Part shown: in pieces, positions 1 through 6,790 of the stretch
Numbering within the stretch: position 1 is the first letter of the stretch
Layout of the letters: each line of letters opens with the position of its first letter
Assembly: GCA_947175005.1 (NCBI GenBank)
Contig: CAMWLD010000077.1
Span: 1 to 8,680 of the forward strand
DNA length: 8,680 nt
Reading direction: 5' to 3'
DNA from: an uncultured Ruminococcus sp.
Lineage (GTDB): Bacteria; Bacillota; Clostridia; Oscillospirales; Ruminococcaceae
Translations under genes and position numbers: made by a program
Notes under the pieces: model-generated
What the model was told of the DNA's origin: nothing
What the model saw: only the letters and a program-made list of their open reading frames with translations
Database searches by the model: none

Positions 1-600
1 CCCTATGCTTGTAACACCCTCCGATAAAGTTACATCTGTAAGCGCCGCGCATTCTTCAAAAGCGCGGAATCCCATACTTGTAACGCTGCCCGGAATAGTT
101 ATGCTTGTTAAAGAAGTGCAGCCGGAAAAGGCTTGTTCTCCTATGCTTGTAACGCCCTCGGGGATAGTTACGCTTGTTAAACCTGTACAGCGGTAAAAAG
201 TACGGCTCTCTATGCTTGTAACTCCCTCGGGGATAGCTATGCTTTTTAATCCCCTGCACTCGGCAAAGGCTTTCTCGCCTATACTTTTAACGCTGTCGGG
301 AATGGTTATGTTTCTAAGCGTTCTGCATTTGCCGAAAGCCGATTTTCCTATACCCGTAACAGCTTTCCCGTCTATCTCCGACGGTATTTTAATTCCGCTC
401 CTGCTGCCGTTATATTTTGTAAGGGTAACGCTTCCGTCGTCGTTGACTTCATAGCTGAAATCCTTTGCCGGGTCTGTTTTCGCCGCTGCGGTTATACCGA
501 AAAGCGGTTCGCCGTTGATCTTCGGGACAGCCGTCACCATTCCCAGCGCCACCGCAAATGAGGCGGCAACGGCTATCCTTTTCAAAAGCTTGCTTTTCAA
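1..600 (-). CDS. Secreted BspA-like leucine-rich-repeat protein, N-terminal part (truncated by window edge)
   Basis: The frame is open from a TTG at 600-598 to the window edge, giving 200 residues with no stop; the C-terminus lies outside. Residues 1-24 form a signal peptide (basic MKSKLLKR, hydrophobic AVAASFAVALG, then VTA); a second possible site is the AAA near residue 40. Residues 25-92 are a non-repeat lead-in. Four complete 23-residue LRR_5 (BspA/TpLRR) repeats follow, with a fifth cut by the edge; consensus xxLxxIxIPxxVTSIGxxAFxxC. The start is fixed by AAGGAGG seven bases upstream and by the same TTG in the downstream-numbered paralogue (716-2941): the first 60 coding bases of the two differ at only two silent positions. 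It lies 115 bp behind that gene and is probably its tandem duplicate. Likely a secreted or surface binding protein; the ligand cannot be told from sequence. Confidence 0.92.
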   Translation of the reverse strand, partial: MKSKLLKRIAVAASFAVALGMVTAVPKINGEPLFGITAAAKTDPAKDFSYEVNDDGSVTLTKYNGSRSGIKIPSEIDGKAVTGIGKSAFGKCRTLRNITIPDSVKSIGEKAFAECRGLKSIAIPEGVTSIESRTFYRCTGLTSVTIPEGVTSIGEQAFSGCTSLTSITIPGSVTSMGFRAFEECAALTDVTLSEGVTSIG

Positions 601-607
601 AACAATT

Positions 608-614
608 CCTCCTT
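608..614 (-). promoter_or_regulatory. Ribosome-binding site deciding a TTG start (LRR gene 1)
   Basis: Reads AAGGAGG on the minus strand, seven bases before the TTG at 600-598. No ATG lies nearby in frame; the next in-frame ATG is inside the signal peptide. The matching arrangement in the paralogue confirms the TTG. Confidence 0.9.
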
Positions 615-625
615 AAAATGCTGTC

Positions 626-637
626 ATGAAATTTCAT
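626..637. repeat. 12-bp perfect palindrome in the spacer between the two LRR genes
   Basis: ATGAAATTTCAT is its own reverse complement. It sits 12 bp upstream of the ribosome-binding site of LRR gene 1, in a 115-bp spacer with no clear terminator. It could be an operator or chance in AT-rich DNA; no second copy was seen upstream of LRR gene 2. Confidence 0.35.
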
Positions 638-700
638 CTTTAAACCGGGCTTTTAAATATTTCATTCTGCACCTCGATACATTGCTCAATGCAGGAAACA

Positions 701-740
701 ATAAATATCACAAGTTCACTGCTTCTTCTGCCTCTGATTG
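701..740 (-). repeat. 3'-end repeat, copy A (end of LRR gene 2)
   Basis: On the minus strand this contains GAGGCAGAAGAAG followed by CAGTGAACTTGT. The last 12 bases (plus strand 710-721) are identical to the copy at the end of ispF, and in both the TGA inside is the stop codon. Beyond that block the two copies diverge. Confidence 0.6.
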
Positions 741-2941
741 CGGGAATGTTCCGATTCTTCAGCTCCGCAAACGGTGCAGATTCCCTCTGCATAATCGTGA
801 CCCGCAGCGTTTTGGGGATATTCACAAATATATTTGAAAGGTATTTTTTCACTATAAGCAAAACGTTTCGCAGCCGTGCCGCTGCAGCCGTAAATTGTAA
901 GCCCGCTGCAGTCGTAAAATGCATTGCTCCATATGTATGTAACGCTTTTGGGAATGACTATGCTTGTTAAAGCGGTACAGCCCGAAAAAGTATGGACGTC
1001 TATTCTTGTAACACCCTCGGGGATAGTTATACTTGTTAAACCTGTGCAGCCCTTGAAAGCATAATCTTCTATTCTTGTTACACTGCCAGGTAACGTTATT
1101 CCTGCAAGGCTGCTGCAATCGCGAAAAACAAAGCTGTTAATTCTTGTAACTCCGTCCGGTATAACTGCACTTTCAAGGCCGGTGCAGCCACTGAAAGCGC
1201 ACCTTTCTATGCTTGTGACGCCTTTCGGGATATTTATGCTTTTTAAACCTGTACAGTCTTTAAATGCGCTGTCTCCTATGCTTGTGACGCTGTCTGGGAT
1301 CACTGCGCTTTCAAGGGCTGTGCAGTGGAAAAAAGTATATTCATCTATGAGCTCAATGCCCTGCGGAATGACTATCTCCTTTAAGCCCCCGCAGCGGGAA
1401 AAAGCGCCCGCCCCTATACTTGTAACACTTTCGGGAATTGTTATGTCCGAAAGCCCTGTGCATTCCGAAAAAGCGCCTGCCCCTATACCTGTGACACTTT
1501 CCGGGATCGTTATATCCGAAAGTCCTGTGCAGCCCGAAAAAGCGCCGCAGCCTATTTCCGCAACACTGCCCGGGATAATGATTTCTCCCTGCTTTGCGCC
1601 CGGGCAGGCGATCAGCTTCGTCATATCTTTAGTATACAGCAAGCCGTCAACAAATGTATAGTGCCCATTGCCCTTGCCCACTTTTATCTCGGTAAGACTG
1701 CCGCAGCCGGCAAAGAGGTTATTGCCGACAGAAGCAACGCTGTCCGGAAGGGTTATTTCCGTTAAGCTCTCACACCCCGAAAAAGCATAATTTCCTATAC
1801 TTGCAACACCCTCGGGGATAGTTATACTTGTTAAACCCGTGCAGCCTCTGAAAGCATAATCGTCTATTTCTGTAACACCCTCCGGGATCGCTATATCTGT
1901 TAAACCTGTGCAGTCTTCAAAAAGCCCCGCTCCTATGCCTGAAACGCTGCCCGGTATCACTATGCTTTTTAAGCCCTTGCAGCCTGAAAAAGCATAATTC
2001 CCTATGCTTGTAACATTGCCCGGAAGATCTATTTCCGAAAGGTCTGTGCAGACAATAAAAGCAAAATGCCCTATGCTTGTGAGACTGTCGGGAAGCTTTA
2101 CGCTTGTTAAATTGCTGCACCCGCAAAAAGCACGGTCTCCTATGCTTGTAACGCCCTCCTGCATTGTCACGCTTGTTAAACCCTCGCAGCCGCAAAAAGC
2201 GTATTCTCCTATGCCCAAAACACTGCCCGGAATCGTTATGCTTTTTAAAGCGGTGCAGTTTTCAAAAGCTTCCTCCCCAATGCTTGCAACACCGTCCGAT
2301 AAAGTTACATCTGTAAGCGCAGTGCAGCCCGAAAAAGCTTCCTCTCCAATGCTTGTAACGCTGCTCGGAATTGTTATGCTTTTTAAAGAGGTGCAGTTAG
2401 AAAAGGCATTATCTCCTATACTTGTAACACCCTCGGGAATTGTTATGCTTTTTAAAGAGCTGCAGCCGTAAAAAGCATGGTCTCCTATGCTTGTAACGCT
2501 GTCGGGAAGCGTTATGTTTGTTAAAGATCTGCAGCAATAAAAAGTGCTTTGCTCTATGCTTGCAACACCCTTAGGAATTTTTACGCTTTTTAAAGAGGTG
2601 CAGCCTGAAAAAGCCTCCTCGCCTATGCTTTTAACACTGTCGGGCAATGTTATTCTCTTTATATCCCTGCATTTTTCGAAAGCTGAATCTCCTATATCCG
2701 TAACAACTTTCCCGCCTATCTCCGACGGAATTTCAATATTCCCGCCAATGCCGTTATTATATTTTGTAACGGTAACGCTCTCACTGTCATTGGCTTTATA
2801 GCTGTAATACCTTACCGTATCCGTTTCCGCCGCTGCATTAAGCCCGAAAAGCGGGTCTCCGTTTATCTTCGCAGAAGCCATTCCCAGCGCCACCGCAAAG
2901 GAGGCAGCAACGGCTATCCTTTTCAAAAGCTTGCTTTTCAA
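716..2941 (-). CDS. Secreted BspA-like leucine-rich-repeat protein (24 LRR_5 repeats)
   Basis: The 741-residue product has a signal peptide (1-24, basic start, hydrophobic core, ASA before the predicted cut) and a lead-in to residue 91. Fourteen exact 23-residue repeats (92-413) follow, then one unit carrying a 35-residue insertion (414-471, with the YTFVDGLLYTKDMTKL motif common inside LRR_5 proteins), and nine more exact repeats (472-678). Nearly every repeat ends in Cys, giving a ladder of cysteines. The C-terminal 63 residues contain a HDY-x4-CTVCG motif (His715, Cys722, Cys725), a short tail frequent in clostridial secreted proteins; no LPXTG sorting signal, dockerin or final membrane helix is seen, so attachment is unclear. 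The TTG start has AAGGAGG seven bases upstream. The last codons (KKQ, stop) lie in an element shared with the end of ispF. BspA family members bind host or matrix proteins, but a role here is inference. Confidence 0.93.
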   Translation of the reverse strand: MKSKLLKRIAVAASFAVALGMASAKINGDPLFGLNAAAETDTVRYYSYKANDSESVTVTKYNNGIGGNIEIPSEIGGKVVTDIGDSAFEKCRDIKRITLPDSVKSIGEEAFSGCTSLKSVKIPKGVASIEQSTFYCCRSLTNITLPDSVTSIGDHAFYGCSSLKSITIPEGVTSIGDNAFSNCTSLKSITIPSSVTSIGEEAFSGCTALTDVTLSDGVASIGEEAFENCTALKSITIPGSVLGIGEYAFCGCEGLTSVTMQEGVTSIGDRAFCGCSNLTSVKLPDSLTSIGHFAFIVCTDLSEIDLPGNVTSIGNYAFSGCKGLKSIVIPGSVSGIGAGLFEDCTGLTDIAIPEGVTEIDDYAFRGCTGLTSITIPEGVASIGNYAFSGCESLTEITLPDSVASVGNNLFAGCGSLTEIKVGKGNGHYTFVDGLLYTKDMTKLIACPGAKQGEIIIPGSVAEIGCGAFSGCTGLSDITIPESVTGIGAGAFSECTGLSDITIPESVTSIGAGAFSRCGGLKEIVIPQGIELIDEYTFFHCTALESAVIPDSVTSIGDSAFKDCTGLKSINIPKGVTSIERCAFSGCTGLESAVIPDGVTRINSFVFRDCSSLAGITLPGSVTRIEDYAFKGCTGLTSITIPEGVTRIDVHTFSGCTALTSIVIPKSVTYIWSNAFYDCSGLTIYGCSGTAAKRFAYSEKIPFKYICEYPQNAAGHDYAEGICTVCGAEESEHSRNQRQKKQ

Positions 2942-2948
2942 AAAAACT

Positions 2949-2955
2949 CCTCCTT
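2949..2955 (-). promoter_or_regulatory. Ribosome-binding site deciding a TTG start (LRR gene 2)
   Basis: AAGGAGG on the minus strand lies seven bases before TTG at 2941-2939, the same geometry as LRR gene 1. It sits in the 40-bp spacer after the ispF stop, which leaves little room for a separate promoter and suggests read-through from ispF. Confidence 0.9.
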
Positions 2956-2970
2956 AAAATACGGTCTGCG

Positions 2971-3012
2971 GTCTGACAAGTTCACTGACTCTTCTTGCCT
3001 CCTGCCTCCGGA
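2971..3012 (-). repeat. 3'-end repeat, copy B (end of ispF)
   Basis: On the minus strand it reads GAGGCAGGAGGCAAGAAG, AGT, then CAGTGAACTTGT (plus strand 2976-2987), ending ispF with TGA. It shares the GAGGCA units with copies at 3509-3543 and 6605-6621 and the CAGTGAACTTGT block with copy A. Confidence 0.65.
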
Positions 3013-3488
3013 TCTCTTGTTTCCAGCACGCATACCGCATGGGCGGCGATTCCCTCGCAAGCACCCGTAAAGCCTAGCTTTTCCTCGGTGGTCGCCTTAA
3101 CGGAAACAGCGGAAATGTCCACGCCGCAGGCCTCGGCAATGTTGCGGCGCATACTGCCTATGTAATTCGACATATGAGGCCGCTCGGCAATTACCGTGCT
3201 GTCGATATTCCCTATTTTATAGCCCTTTTCGCCTATTATTTGGGTGACCTTTTTCAGAAGCTCTATGCTGTCCGCACCCTCATAGGCGGGGTCGTTGTCG
3301 GGGAAATGCTGCCCTATATCGCCCAGCGCACAAGCGCCAAGCATTGCGTCCATTATGGCATGGGCGAGAACATCAGCGTCCGAATGCCCCCAAAGCCCGA
3401 AGCTGTAGGGAATATGCGCCCCTCCGATTATCAGCTTACGCTCGGGCACAAGGCGGTGTACATCATAGCCGTGACCTATTCTTATCAT
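2982..3488 (-). CDS. ispF: 2-C-methyl-D-erythritol 2,4-cyclodiphosphate synthase
   Basis: IspF converts CDP-ME 2-phosphate to MEcPP with release of CMP, in the cytoplasmic MEP pathway of isoprenoid synthesis; the family works as a trimer with a divalent metal. The 168-residue product begins [13 protein letters not shown]. Asp9 and His11 of GYDVH and His43 of HSDADVLAH match the three metal ligands. Other family blocks are [10 protein letters not shown] and [17 protein letters not shown] chose ATG at 3488 rather than TTG at 3509 because the family starts at this Met and GGAAGGAG lies about nine bases upstream. The tail ([11 protein letters not shown]) runs past the conserved core and is encoded by a GAGGCA-rich element found elsewhere in the window, so it is probably a late addition. 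It lies 179 bp after ispD, with which it is commonly linked. Confidence 0.97.
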   Translation of the reverse strand: MIRIGHGYDVHRLVPERKLIIGGAHIPYSFGLWGHSDADVLAHAIMDAMLGACALGDIGQHFPDNDPAYEGADSIELLKKVTQIIGEKGYKIGNIDSTVIAERPHMSNYIGSMRRNIAEACGVDISAVSVKATTEEKLGFTGACEGIAAHAVCVLETRDPEAGGKKSQ

Positions 3489-3508
3489 ATTGATTCGCTC
3501 CTTCCGCA

Positions 3509-3543
3509 AGAGGCAAGAGATTCAGAGGCAAGAGGCAAGAAGT
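3509..3543 (+). repeat. AGAGGCA short-repeat cluster between ispD and ispF
   Basis: Three copies of AGAGGCA start at 3509, 3524 and 3531, followed by AGAAGTGTTAG. The order GAGGCA-AGAGGCA-AGAAG resembles the end of ispF, but in the opposite orientation. It lies in the 179-bp ispD-ispF spacer just upstream of the ispF ribosome-binding site, so it would be in the ispF leader. The remainder of that spacer (3544-3667) holds only a weak TGCATT/AATGCA inverted repeat near 3641-3656. Confidence 0.6.
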
Positions 3544-3667
3544 GTTAGTTGTCGGGTCTCCTGCTCTCTGTCAGACTTGCGTATTTACTTGGATTTTATT
3601 TTGGTTTTAGTTAAGCTTTGCAGGGGTTGTTATATGTAATTTGCATTTTGCAATGCATATTCCATTG

Positions 3668-4372
3668 TCAACCGTTTTGCGGCTTAGCTTGAGTAAGCAG
3701 CAGTTCGGCAATTTGAAGATCTTCGGGGGTGGTTATTTTTATGTTGAGATAATCCGAGGGGGTCATTGCGACCCGCACGCCCACTGCCTCCGCCATTTGG
3801 CAGTCGTCGGTGAAGTCAAGCTCGTGTTCCTCGGCAAAATTCACGCCGTCAAAATAGATCTTCTTTTTGAAAATCTGGGGGGTCTGGGCGATATAAAGCC
3901 TGCGCCTGTCGGGGGTGTCGGTGATAAGCCCGTCCCGGACCTCCTTGATAGTGTCCTTTACGGGCACGCCGAGGACCGCACCGCCGAATATGCCTGCGTC
4001 CTTTATGCACTGCTTTATATACTCCCCTTTTACCAGCGGGCGTGCGCCGTCGTGGACGGCTATCAGCTCGGTTTCACGGGAAGCTTGCCGCAGACCGTTT
4101 ACCACCGACTGCTGGCGTGTTTTGCCTCCGGGCACGCAGCAGGCAAATTTGGATATACCGTAGTCATGGGCGATCTTCTCAATCTCCGCAAGCTCCTCTT
4201 CCCTTGCGGTAACGATTATTTCCATTACCTCGGGAAGCTCATTGAAAACCCGCATGGAATGAGCGATCACGGGCATTCCCCCGATCATGCTCATGAGCTT
4301 GTTTATCCCTTTCATTCGCTCCCCCGAGCCTCCTGCGGCTATTATCACCGACACGCTGTTTGGTTTGTTCAT
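3668..4372 (-). CDS. ispD: 2-C-methyl-D-erythritol 4-phosphate cytidylyltransferase
   Basis: IspD joins MEP and CTP to give CDP-ME and pyrophosphate, the first cytidylyl step of the MEP pathway. The 234-residue product has the nucleotide-binding loop IIAAGGSGERM (Arg19) followed by Lys25 in INKL, PGGKTRQQSVVNGL, VHDGARP (Asp108, the metal-site Asp of the family), VPVKDT (Lys139), AQTPQIF, TDDCQMAE and NIKITTPEDL (Lys212). These cover the whole enzyme and match the usual length. ATG at 4372 is preferred over TTG at 4387: it sits seven to eight bases after GAGGGTG and gives a family-like N-terminus. The loop between Arg19 and Lys25 appears one residue shorter than in textbook members, still plausible. 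It starts 80 bp after the TPM gene with no clear terminator between. Confidence 0.97.
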   Translation of the reverse strand: MNKPNSVSVIIAAGGSGERMKGINKLMSMIGGMPVIAHSMRVFNELPEVMEIIVTAREEELAEIEKIAHDYGISKFACCVPGGKTRQQSVVNGLRQASRETELIAVHDGARPLVKGEYIKQCIKDAGIFGGAVLGVPVKDTIKEVRDGLITDTPDRRRLYIAQTPQIFKKKIYFDGVNFAEEHELDFTDDCQMAEAVGVRVAMTPSDYLNIKITTPEDLQIAELLLTQAKPQNG

Positions 4373-4452
4373 GACTTTCACCCTCAAATATAAAATTTAT
4401 GTATCGAAAAAGTTAATTTTTATTTAATGGACGTGCAATTTGCTCTGCCGCA

Positions 4453-5313
4453 TTAAAAACGTCCTCTTGAATGTCCGCCGGAACGGTGGCCGCCGGAATG
4501 ATGTCCTCCAGAACTGCGTCCGCCCGAATGGTGGCCGCCTCCGGAACGATGGCCATTGTTGTTTGACTGTATCCTCACCCGTGAAACGCTGGTGTAAAGG
4601 TACACATCACGGCTTACGGTCACTTTGAAGCTGCCGTTTTTAACGTAATTTCCTGCGGTGATCTCGGGACGGGTGGTTTTCATGCCTTGCTTCATGCAAA
4701 AGACTATTATCAGCGCGATAAACGCGGATACGATGAGGGTGGAGAAGCTTAAAGTCAAGCGTACCGAAATATTCCCCGAATAGTCTTCGTTATTCAGTGC
4801 AGCTTTTTCGACGCGCTTGCCGAATTCGGAAAATGCGCCGTAATAATCCCCCTCCGAAAGATAGGACCGGAGATCGTCGGCAAGTCGGTTAAGCTCCCTG
4901 TCGGACATGATTCGTTCATACATTTCCCCGAAAGCATAGATGTCATATTCACGGTCGTTTATGGACACAAGATAGAGTATGCCGCTGCCGTCGGAATCGG
5001 TGTTTATGCCGTCGGCTGCCCTTTGGCTATACTCGCTTACGCTGTTGCCTCCGAGGCTTTTTACGGTGTAGACAATTATGTCGTGGCCGCAGTTTTCCGA
5101 GGCTTTGCGCAGCTGTTCTTCAATGCGGGATTCCTCACGGTCGGTTAGAAGATCGCCGTAATCGTAAACCTTTTTCTCGGTATATGCGTTGACATTTACT
5201 GATAACATCGGCGATAAAATCATAGCCGTGAAAGTTGCCGTAAAGGCTATAAGAATGAGAAATGCCCGTGATATTTTGTGCAGAATTGATTTTGCGTTAT
5301 GCGCATTATGCAT
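4453..5313 (-). CDS. TPM-domain (YgcG-like) membrane protein with Gly/His/Ser/Arg-rich tail
   Basis: The 286-residue product has an N-terminal signal sequence or anchor (about 14-43, VNA before a likely cut) and a TPM domain (about 45-172). That domain shows the family hallmarks: VYDYGDLLTDREESRIEEQL near its start, HDIIVYTV, GILYLVSINDREYDIYAFG and a closing helix-rich part. One membrane helix follows (about 186-206), then a tail ending in repeated HSGG/RSGG units (253-286). Basic residues after the helix (Lys208, Lys212, Arg215) suggest the tail is cytoplasmic and the TPM domain outside. TPM proteins have been linked to membrane protein quality control and to photosystem repair in plants; the function in Firmicutes is not settled. 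ATG at 5313 has AAGGGGG seven bases upstream. It begins 13 bp after the zinc-ribbon gene, so the two are very likely co-expressed. Confidence 0.88.
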   Translation of the reverse strand: MHNAHNAKSILHKISRAFLILIAFTATFTAMILSPMLSVNVNAYTEKKVYDYGDLLTDREESRIEEQLRKASENCGHDIIVYTVKSLGGNSVSEYSQRAADGINTDSDGSGILYLVSINDREYDIYAFGEMYERIMSDRELNRLADDLRSYLSEGDYYGAFSEFGKRVEKAALNNEDYSGNISVRLTLSFSTLIVSAFIALIIVFCMKQGMKTTRPEITAGNYVKNGSFKVTVSRDVYLYTSVSRVRIQSNNNGHRSGGGHHSGGRSSGGHHSGGHRSGGHSRGRF

Positions 5314-5326
5314 TTGAATACCCCCT

Positions 5327-6397
5327 TTAACCGAAATAATTCATAAGCAGAGTCAGTATAACAGTGAGCGCCGCTGTTATCCCTGCGAAAAAGCCCCAGA
5401 ACTTAGCCCACGAAATGGGCAGCTCGCCTACAAACTTACCTGTCTGGCCGTTCATGGCAAAGGTATAGCTTTTGCCGTTGTAGTTTACGGTCATAAGCCA
5501 CATGGGCAGCAGGGCATAGGCTATTTTTCCGTTTGCCACGCTGATAAACTGCTGCTGGGGACGCACGCCCGTATACCCCCGGCAGGTATTGGCAAGGGCG
5601 GATGTAATGCTCTGACGGATACGTTCGTCGGCTCTGGGTCGGCAGGTTTCCTGGGGGACATCGTATCTGTCCGCCAAAAAGCCCGATAAATAGGCTTTTG
5701 CAAAGGGAGCTGCGCCGTGCATATCAAAAGGCTCGACTGCCTCGGTGACCTCCGCTCCCAGCTTTGAAGTGCCGTCCACGGGGACGTGCTCAAAGTCCAT
5801 TACACCCTCGCGGTAGAGCATAAAATGCTGGGTGCGGGTGACGTTATAATCCCCCTCGCGGCGGGTATGGACCCGCTCGGCACGAAAACGCACACGCCCT
5901 TTCACCCCTGCGTCGAAAAGCCAGTAGGGCACATACAATCCCTCGACACTGTCTATCCTGCCGCTGCTTAGAAAGCCGCTCGGCAGCAGAGGTTTGCCCT
6001 TGCAGAATTCCTTGAATTTCGCCACTGCCGCGTCCTTTTCCACCTTGAAAGGGATTATGTAATCGGGGCGCAGCATTCCCTCCAGGCGGTCGCTCATGAC
6101 TACGGTATTTCCGCAGTAGGGGCAGAAGGAGGCGGCAAGGGTCCTGTCCCCTGTGATCTGCGCTCCGCAGGAGGAACAGCTGTAGGTACAGGTGCTGCCG
6201 TCGTTTTCCATGGTCTGCGGATTTGCGTGCTGCCAGTTTATGTTCTCACCGGCTGCGTCGGACTCTGCCGCTTCTGCCATTGCTTCGACTGCCTCCGCTT
6301 CAAATTCCGTGCCGCAATATTCGCATTTCAGGCTGCCGCTGCCGGGAGAATACCGCAGGTCTGCTCCGCAGCAGGCGCATTTGAAAGATGTTGTCAT
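5327..6397 (-). CDS. Zinc-ribbon membrane protein (TFIIB-type zinc ribbon family)
   Basis: The 356-residue product carries two four-cysteine zinc ribbons near the N-terminus: Cys7/Cys10 with Cys25/Cys28, and Cys74/Cys77 with Cys92/Cys95. An Ala/Glu-rich linker (about 33-50) separates them. The middle (about 110-320) is a soluble domain including PDYIIPFKV, GLYVPYWLFDAGV and a late segment reading ALLPMWLMTVNYNGKSY. One hydrophobic helix (about 333-353) ends the protein, giving a C-terminal membrane anchor with the ribbons in the cytoplasm. Firmicute homologues are often labelled TFIIB-type zinc ribbon protein, or wrongly PriA helicase; there is no helicase motif here. ATG at 6397 follows AAGGTGG by nine bases. 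It is the first gene of the leftward group, behind a promoter at 6558-6586, and directly precedes the TPM gene, suggesting a shared envelope role that I cannot specify. Confidence 0.85.
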   Translation of the reverse strand: MTTSFKCACCGADLRYSPGSGSLKCEYCGTEFEAEAVEAMAEAAESDAAGENINWQHANPQTMENDGSTCTYSCSSCGAQITGDRTLAASFCPYCGNTVVMSDRLEGMLRPDYIIPFKVEKDAAVAKFKEFCKGKPLLPSGFLSSGRIDSVEGLYVPYWLFDAGVKGRVRFRAERVHTRREGDYNVTRTQHFMLYREGVMDFEHVPVDGTSKLGAEVTEAVEPFDMHGAAPFAKAYLSGFLADRYDVPQETCRPRADERIRQSITSALANTCRGYTGVRPQQQFISVANGKIAYALLPMWLMTVNYNGKSYTFAMNGQTGKFVGELPISWAKFWGFFAGITAALTVILTLLMNYFG

Positions 6398-6423
6398 TTT
6401 TTATAACCACCTTGTAAAATTAA

Positions 6424-6450
6424 TTAATAATTAATAGTTAATAATTAATA
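6424..6450. repeat. Two perfect 13-bp AT repeats (period 14)
   Basis: TTAATAATTAATA occurs at 6424-6436 and 6438-6450, separated by one G, inside a longer A/T-only stretch from about 6417 to 6452. It falls in the predicted untranslated leader of the zinc-ribbon gene, just upstream of its ribosome-binding site. Such low-complexity TAATTA strings are common in AT-rich spacers. Confidence 0.7.
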
Positions 6451-6497
6451 ATGATTTTATGAATATTTTGTATCATTTGAATGCTGATCTGCTTGAT

Positions 6498-6527
6498 TTG
6501 ACGGTCACTGCGGCTTGCCGATATAAT
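6498..6527 (+). promoter_or_regulatory. Candidate rightward promoter TTGACG-18-TATAAT
   Basis: TTGACG at 6498-6503 and TATAAT at 6522-6527 are separated by 18 bp. Transcription would start near 6534 and run rightward through the leftward promoter at 6558-6586. No gene follows directly, so it may be a chance match or give a regulatory antisense transcript. Confidence 0.4.
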
Positions 6528-6557
6528 GCTGTAACTGTTTTTTATGCTCTATTTTGT

Positions 6558-6586
6558 AGTTTAACATATTTTCGGCAAAATGTCAA
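6558..6586 (-). promoter_or_regulatory. Promoter for the leftward group (zinc-ribbon, TPM, and perhaps ispDF and LRR genes)
   Basis: On the minus strand TTGACA (6586-6581), a 17-bp spacer, then TAAACT (6563-6558) preceded by TGT, an extended -10. Start would be near 6551, giving a leader of about 154 nt that includes the AT repeat. Confidence 0.7.
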
Positions 6587-6604
6587 ATGGAAGCAGGAAT
6601 TTTA

Positions 6605-6621
6605 AGAGGCAGGAGGCAGGA
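6605..6621 (+). repeat. AGAGGCA-type repeat in the divergent spacer
   Basis: AGAGGCAGGAGGCAGGA shares a 13-base core (GAGGCAGGAGGCA) with the element that encodes the ispF C-terminus, and is related to the cluster at 3509-3543. It lies just upstream of the leftward promoter at 6558-6586. Confidence 0.55.
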
Positions 6622-6755
6622 TCGTTTTTGCAATGTATTGCTAATGGGGACGGTATAATATTTGCATTGCTTAGTGCAAGGTACATATATTTGGGGTATT
6701 TATTTGTGCAAATCGGAAAATTTGTGTTAATGAAAAATTTTATTGCTTAAAGCTA

Positions 6756-6784
6756 TTGACAAATTTAAGAAGTTATGATATAAT
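6756..6784 (+). promoter_or_regulatory. Perfect-consensus sigma-A promoter with extended -10
   Basis: TTGACA at 6756-6761, exactly 17 bp, then TATAAT at 6779-6784 with TGA immediately before it. Both hexamers and the spacing match the housekeeping consensus and the TGn element is present. The start would be near 6791. No gene starts within 500 bp downstream, which points to an RNA product or a long leader. Confidence 0.8.
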
Positions 6785-6790
6785 TATTGC

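Noticed and set aside
1182..2471. Long plus-strand frames opposite the LRR gene with internal repeats (MLVTPSGIVMLFK...)
   Set aside because: They are antisense shadows of the 69-bp LRR units; the minus frame has the signal peptide, ribosome-binding site and family repeats.
907..2668. Regular direct repeats that could suggest a CRISPR array
   Set aside because: The period is 69 bp with coding constraint on a 23-residue unit; there are no palindromic repeats or unrelated spacers.
3636..3660. TGCATT/AATGCA inverted repeat after ispD as a terminator
   Set aside because: On the ispD transcript the stem is followed by AAATTACAT, not a T-run, so read-through into ispF is more likely.
3641..4393. 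250-codon plus-strand frame opposite ispD
   Set aside because: It is the antisense of a well-matched ispD with every family motif intact.
6654..6659. TATAAT as a further promoter in the divergent spacer
   Set aside because: The only -35-like hexamer (TTGCAA at 6628-6633) is 20 bp away and weak.
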